DNA from: Leyella lascolaii
Lineage (GTDB): Bacteria > Bacteroidota > Bacteroidia > Bacteroidales > Bacteroidaceae
DNA length: 64,000 nucleotides
Reading direction: 5' to 3'
NCBI RefSeq assembly: GCF_900079775.1
Contig: NZ_LT556038.1
Coordinates: 163,855-227,854, forward strand
This document shows positions 60,587 through 64,000 of this stretch, piece after piece. The first letter of the stretch is position 1, and each line of letters starts with the position of its first letter. The notes beneath the pieces are model-generated. The model ran no database searches. It was not told where the DNA came from and saw only the letters and a program-made list of their open reading frames with translations. Made by a program: the position numbers and the translations under genes.

Positions 60587-60611
60587 TAAGTTTCCAATAG
60601 ACAATCTGATG

Positions 60612-60666
60612 GCGGACAGCAGTGTTTACGCATCATGAGAAAGGCTTTATGACACTCCTGTCCGCA
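60612..60666 (+). other. Stem-loop in the rplY-pth spacer
   Basis: GCGGACAG and CTGTCCGC form an 8-bp outer stem, with CAGTGT/ACACTC extending it after one bulge; no T-run. A possible mRNA-processing or attenuating structure between rplY and pth. Confidence 0.45.
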
Positions 60667-60677
60667 ACATTACAGTA

Positions 60678-61253
60678 ATGGACAAATATTTAATTGTAGG
60701 ATTGGGAAACCCCGGTGACGAATACGCCGGCACCCGCCACAATACAGGATTTATGATATTGGACGCTTTTGCAAAGGCGTCCAATATTGTTTTTGAGGAC
60801 AAGCGATACGGCTTCGTTGCCGAGACAAGCCTCAAAGGACGCAAACTTTTTCTGCTGAAACCCACAACATACATGAATCTTAGCGGCAATGCCGTGCGCT
60901 ATTGGCTCAATAAAGAAAATATAGACCAGTCGCGCCTGCTTGTCATCGTAGACGACCTTTCACTTCCACTCGGCGCCTTCCGGCTGAAAGCATCAGGCAG
61001 TAACGGCGGCCATAACGGTCTTGGCAACATTCAGCAGCTGATAGGCCAGCAATACGCGCGGCTCCGCATGGGCATAGGAAACGACTTTCCACGCGGCGCG
61101 CAGGTCGACTGGGTGTTGGGAAAATACAGCGATGACGACATGAAAGTGCTTCAGCCGTCCATCGACTGCGCCGTCGACATAATAAAAAGTTTCGTTCTGG
61201 CAGGCATTGACAACACGATGAACGCCTACAACAAATTAGGGAAGAAACAATGA
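60678..61253 (+). CDS. pth: Peptidyl-tRNA hydrolase
   Basis: 191 residues. YLIVGLGNPGDEYAGTRHNTGF carries the substrate Asn and catalytic His; FLLKPTTYMNLSG and LVIVDDLSLPLGAFRLKASG with GGHNGLGNI complete the site. It releases tRNA from peptidyl-tRNA. Codons 28-38 lie in a 32-bp palindrome. Overlaps hslR by ATGA. Confidence 0.97.
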   Translation: MDKYLIVGLGNPGDEYAGTRHNTGFMILDAFAKASNIVFEDKRYGFVAETSLKGRKLFLLKPTTYMNLSGNAVRYWLNKENIDQSRLLVIVDDLSLPLGAFRLKASGSNGGHNGLGNIQQLIGQQYARLRMGIGNDFPRGAQVDWVLGKYSDDDMKVLQPSIDCAVDIIKSFVLAGIDNTMNAYNKLGKKQ

Positions 61254-61669
61254 CAGAGGAAGCAAGAATAGACAAATGGCTGTGGGCTGCACGCATATTC
61301 AAGACACGTTCCATCGCCGCCGACGCATGCAAGAACGGGCGTGTGACCATGAACAACGTCTGCGTAAAGCCGAGCCGCATGGTGAAAGTCGGAGAGGTGG
61401 TGAGCGTGAAGAAACCGCCTGTCACCTATTCGTTCCGCATTCTGAAAACCATAGAGCAGCGCGTAGGCGCAAAACTCATCCCTGAGATATATGAGAACGT
61501 CACCGATCCGAAACAATATGAGCTGCTGGAGATGAGCCGCATAAGCGGATTCGTGGACAGGGCACGCGGCACAGGGCGTCCAACAAAGAAGGAACGCAGG
61601 GCTCTCGACGCCTTCACCGATCCGGCGATGTTCGGTTTCGACGATGATTTTGACGATGAAACAGACTAA
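61250..61669 (+). CDS. hslR: S4-domain RNA-binding protein (Hsp15/HslR)
   Basis: 139 residues. S4 domain (about 5-65): RIDKWLWAARIFKTRSIAAD, CKNGRVTMNN, VKPSRMVKVGEVVSV. C-terminal basic/acidic extension with GRPTKKERRALD. Binds the 50S subunit carrying stalled peptidyl-tRNA, which fits coupling to pth. Confidence 0.93.
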   Translation: MTEEARIDKWLWAARIFKTRSIAADACKNGRVTMNNVCVKPSRMVKVGEVVSVKKPPVTYSFRILKTIEQRVGAKLIPEIYENVTDPKQYELLEMSRISGFVDRARGTGRPTKKERRALDAFTDPAMFGFDDDFDDETD

Positions 61670-61681
61670 CAGAATACGCAT

Positions 61682-62251
61682 ATGAAGAATATTGCAATAT
61701 TCGTTTCCGGCAACGGGACCAACTGTGAGAACATTATAAAACATTTTGCAGGATCGAGAGACGTGCGCGTCGCACTTGTCGTATCAAACCGCGCCGACTC
61801 CTATGCCCTCACCCGTGCCGCCCGACACAATATTCCCACGGTGGTGATACCGAAGAGCGAATTCGGCAACGAAGCCGTTCTTATGGACACACTGCACCGC
61901 CACGACATATGCTTCATCGTACTTGCAGGCTTTCTTCTCATGATTCCAGATTTTCTTGTAAAGGCATACGACCACCGCATGGTGAACATCCATCCGGCAC
62001 TGCTTCCCAAATACGGAGGCAAGGGAATGTACGGTCATCATGTGCACGAAGCCGTAAAGGCAGCCGGCGAGAAGGAAAGCGGAATAACAATACACTGGGT
62101 GAGCGACGTATGCGACGGCGGAGAAATAATCGCGCAATACTCCACTCCGCTGAGCGAAAGCGACACACCGGAAGACATAGCCGCCAAAGTGCACGCCCTG
62201 GAGATGCGCCACTATCCCGAAACAATAGAGAAAGCGCTCGCCTCACTCTGA
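61682..62251 (+). CDS. purN: Phosphoribosylglycinamide formyltransferase PurN
   Basis: 189 residues. FVSGNGTNCENII at the start, VSNRADSYAL, catalytic NIHPALLPKYGGKGMYGHHVHEA (Asn/His) and the Asp in WVSDVCDGGEIIAQ. It transfers a formyl group from formyl-THF to GAR in purine synthesis. 12 bp after hslR. Confidence 0.95.
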   Translation: MKNIAIFVSGNGTNCENIIKHFAGSRDVRVALVVSNRADSYALTRAARHNIPTVVIPKSEFGNEAVLMDTLHRHDICFIVLAGFLLMIPDFLVKAYDHRMVNIHPALLPKYGGKGMYGHHVHEAVKAAGEKESGITIHWVSDVCDGGEIIAQYSTPLSESDTPEDIAAKVHALEMRHYPETIEKALASL

Positions 62252-62265
62252 CGTCCGGCCAGACG

Positions 62266-64000
62266 TCAGCCGCGTGTCCGGCGTCCGGACTTCCTTCCTC
62301 CGAACATGTTCATCCTGTATTGCACCCTCAGCATGACATAACTGTTGATGGAGTTATACTCCGTGTCGTTTCTGCTGTTGGCGTTTATCGAACGTGAGAA
62401 ATTGCTCTGCTCACGCAGTATATCCCTGAACTCAAGCATCAGCCTGAGCTCTTTTTTCTTAAGAAAACTCTGACTTATCTGCAGATTCCATATCAGTTCG
62501 TCAGTATTCATCGACTTTTCGTTATATCCGCGTCGGCTGTTCTGATTGATGTCCGTCCATAGCGACATGCCCCACGGAGCGTTTATGCCGACGTCCATTC
62601 CGTAAGAATATCTCCACGTGTCCATATTGTTGTTCTCCTGAAGCATGTTCCTCGTCCTGTCGTAAGTCACAGACGCGTGCACTCCCACATCCAGCCAGTC
62701 ACTCCTGTAGTTGCCGCGTATATTCTCATGCACCGATGTCGAATGCGTCACATTCTTCTCTGACACCGCACTGTTGTTCAGGTTTATGTAGCTCACGAGG
62801 TGTCTGTAGTTCAGCCGTGTGTCCGCCCCCACAGTCCATACATCAGCCGTGTCTATCGACGTATTATACCCGAACCTCAGCGATCCGTTCCAGTTGCCGT
62901 TGATGTTGCACGGCTGCGTGGTGCGTGCTCCGGTTTTCTCGTCATACGTCACCATGTTGCTTATGCTGTTGCTCGTCGTGCTGAACCACGCGCCCGCGTT
63001 TATTGTGCGGTGCCGTTTCACTGAATGGGTCTTGTATTCCATATTGATATTGCTTGTGAACGACGGCTTCAGCCCCGGGTTACCCTTGCTTATGTACAGC
63101 GGATTGCTGTCGTCCGTTATGTCGAGCATGCTTGTAATGCTCGGCTGCGAGGTAGAGCCCCGGTAGGTGAGCCGCAGGTCGCTGTACTTGGAGAAACGGT
63201 ATCTGAAGTTAAGTGTAGGAGATATATTCGTCACCGTACGCACCGTGTCCACGAGCTGTCCCCAATAGTCCTGCACCAGATGCGAGCGTTGCGGTCTCAC
63301 CACGATGCCCGCGTTGAGGTTGTACTTCTCGTCAACCACCCTCAGCTGCACATTGATGTTGTGGTTATAATTATTGTGTTCGGCATACCTGCTCAGCTCA
63401 TCGTCAAGATAATATTCCAGCGGCTGGTCAAAAAGTCCGAGCATACTGTCCCAGTCGCGGTATCCGTTCATGACGTCGTTCCACGCCTCTTCCGCAATGC
63501 GCTCGAAGTTGTAAGTCCTCCTGTCGCTCACGCTGTGACTGTAACGGTATTCATAGCTCATCTGCAGAAAGACGTTTTTAAGCAGCGGTTCGGTGTATGT
63601 GGCTCTCAGACTGTAGTTCAGGTTGTCCGACGGAGCCACGTTGTAGCGGTTGGTCTGATAGGTAGAGTCGTTGCCGTAAATGTCCTGCACCTGATAGAGA
63701 TGGACGTTGGACGCCGACATACTCTTGCTGTCGCCCTTGCCATAGTTGACGCTTCCGTTGAGCGCGATGTTGCGTCCCTTGCCGTTAAGCTTGCGGAAGA
63801 ACTGCAGAGACGCGCCCGCCGACCAGTTGCTGCCGTTGCTAAGCGACTTGTTGCGCCTGCGGTTCACCATCAGTCCGTTGTCCTCCATCACCCCGATACC
63901 GTCATCGCCGAGCGGGTCGTCAGTGTAGATGAAAGGGTCTTCCTTATAAGATGCCGACGAGGAGAAGCCCCTTCCGTCGTTAACGGAATAGTTGAACGAC
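62266..64000 (-). CDS. Outer-membrane beta-barrel protein, TonB receptor-like (partial)
   Basis: The frame is open to the right edge (an ATG at 63891 is internal); at least 578 C-terminal residues are visible. Alternating aromatic beta-strands (YRYRFSKYSDLRLTYRGSTS, NINMEYKTHSVKRH) and a final basic tail GGRKSGRRTRG are typical of the OMP_b-brl_3 family of Bacteroidetes, usually with an N-terminal carboxypeptidase-like domain. The N-terminal plug is outside the window, so a TonB-dependent role is not proven. Convergent with purN, 14 bp between stops. Confidence 0.85.
   Translation of the reverse strand, partial: SFNYSVNDGRGFSSSASYKEDPFIYTDDPLGDDGIGVMEDNGLMVNRRRNKSLSNGSNWSAGASLQFFRKLNGKGRNIALNGSVNYGKGDSKSMSASNVHLYQVQDIYGNDSTYQTNRYNVAPSDNLNYSLRATYTEPLLKNVFLQMSYEYRYSHSVSDRRTYNFERIAEEAWNDVMNGYRDWDSMLGLFDQPLEYYLDDELSRYAEHNNYNHNINVQLRVVDEKYNLNAGIVVRPQRSHLVQDYWGQLVDTVRTVTNISPTLNFRYRFSKYSDLRLTYRGSTSQPSITSMLDITDDSNPLYISKGNPGLKPSFTSNINMEYKTHSVKRHRTINAGAWFSTTSNSISNMVTYDEKTGARTTQPCNINGNWNGSLRFGYNTSIDTADVWTVGADTRLNYRHLVSYINLNNSAVSEKNVTHSTSVHENIRGNYRSDWLDVGVHASVTYDRTRNMLQENNNMDTWRYSYGMDVGINAPWGMSLWTDINQNSRRGYNEKSMNTDELIWNLQISQSFLKKKELRLMLEFRDILREQSNFSRSINANSRNDTEYNSINSYVMLRVQYRMNMFGGRKSGRRTRG

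Overview
Organism. The window looks like a chromosome segment of a Bacteroidales bacterium, most likely Prevotellaceae. Promoters are of the Bacteroidetes type (TAnnTTTG -7 box, sometimes a TTTG -33 box), Shine-Dalgarno sequences are nearly absent, and typical Bacteroidetes families appear: DUF4369 lipoproteins, DUF5606, a long-form NusB, BspA-like leucine-rich repeats, Gly-Ile-Phe-Ile-Val-Arg-Lys surface C-termini, LptD and an OMP beta-barrel protein. No phage, integrase, transposase, rRNA or CRISPR array was seen. One tRNA-Arg(CCG) is present. Layout. 1-3.7 kb: end of a secreted protein, an exported metallophosphoesterase behind a 66-bp tandem promoter repeat, and a TPR lipoprotein gene broken by a TGA inside its signal peptide. 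3.8-13.8 kb (minus): mfd and a polyprenyl-phosphate mannosyltransferase, then a DUF4369 lipoprotein-pyrC-MetH activation domain-phosphoesterase-plsC operon, then ftsB with a small membrane protein. 14.1-20.1 kb: dnaX, asnA and a GT4-GT2 pair, with repeat promoters in front of dnaX and the GT pair. 20.1-22.6 kb: a decayed accessory island with foldback repeats, an RHS remnant, a small lipoprotein, a 51-aa peptide gene and the tRNA. 22.7-29.3 kb: a redox locus built from three transcription units around a GNAT-AraC pair, in which five enzymes carry export signals. 29.6-38 kb: two secreted surface proteins facing a shared terminator, an orphan XRE regulator, a PIF1-HRDC helicase and a Cof phosphatase. 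38.2-50.8 kb: pepT, a CPA2 antiporter, lptD, an HD phosphohydrolase, a carboxyltransferase lacking its biotin lysine, a patatin/beta-barrel protein, and a queF-yhhQ operon headed by a probable preQ1-I riboswitch. 50.9-64 kb: a TlpA-like oxidoreductase, a repeat-rich gap, hsp20, an alpha/beta hydrolase with glycerate kinase, the nusB-yajC-ybbR-coaE-DUF5606 operon, rplY-pth-hslR-purN, and the end of an outer-membrane beta-barrel protein. How it fits together. Most of the window is core housekeeping: transcription-coupled repair, replication, translation, pyrimidine, purine and CoA synthesis, queuosine supply and envelope biogenesis. The unusual material is in the gaps: (i) 66/88-bp promoter-bearing tandem repeats with covarying hairpins in front of three unrelated operons; (ii) a family of foldback elements next to gene ends; (iii) GC-rich palindrome islands in the long intergenic spaces; (iv) the exported redox locus, which is the best candidate for an undescribed pathway.
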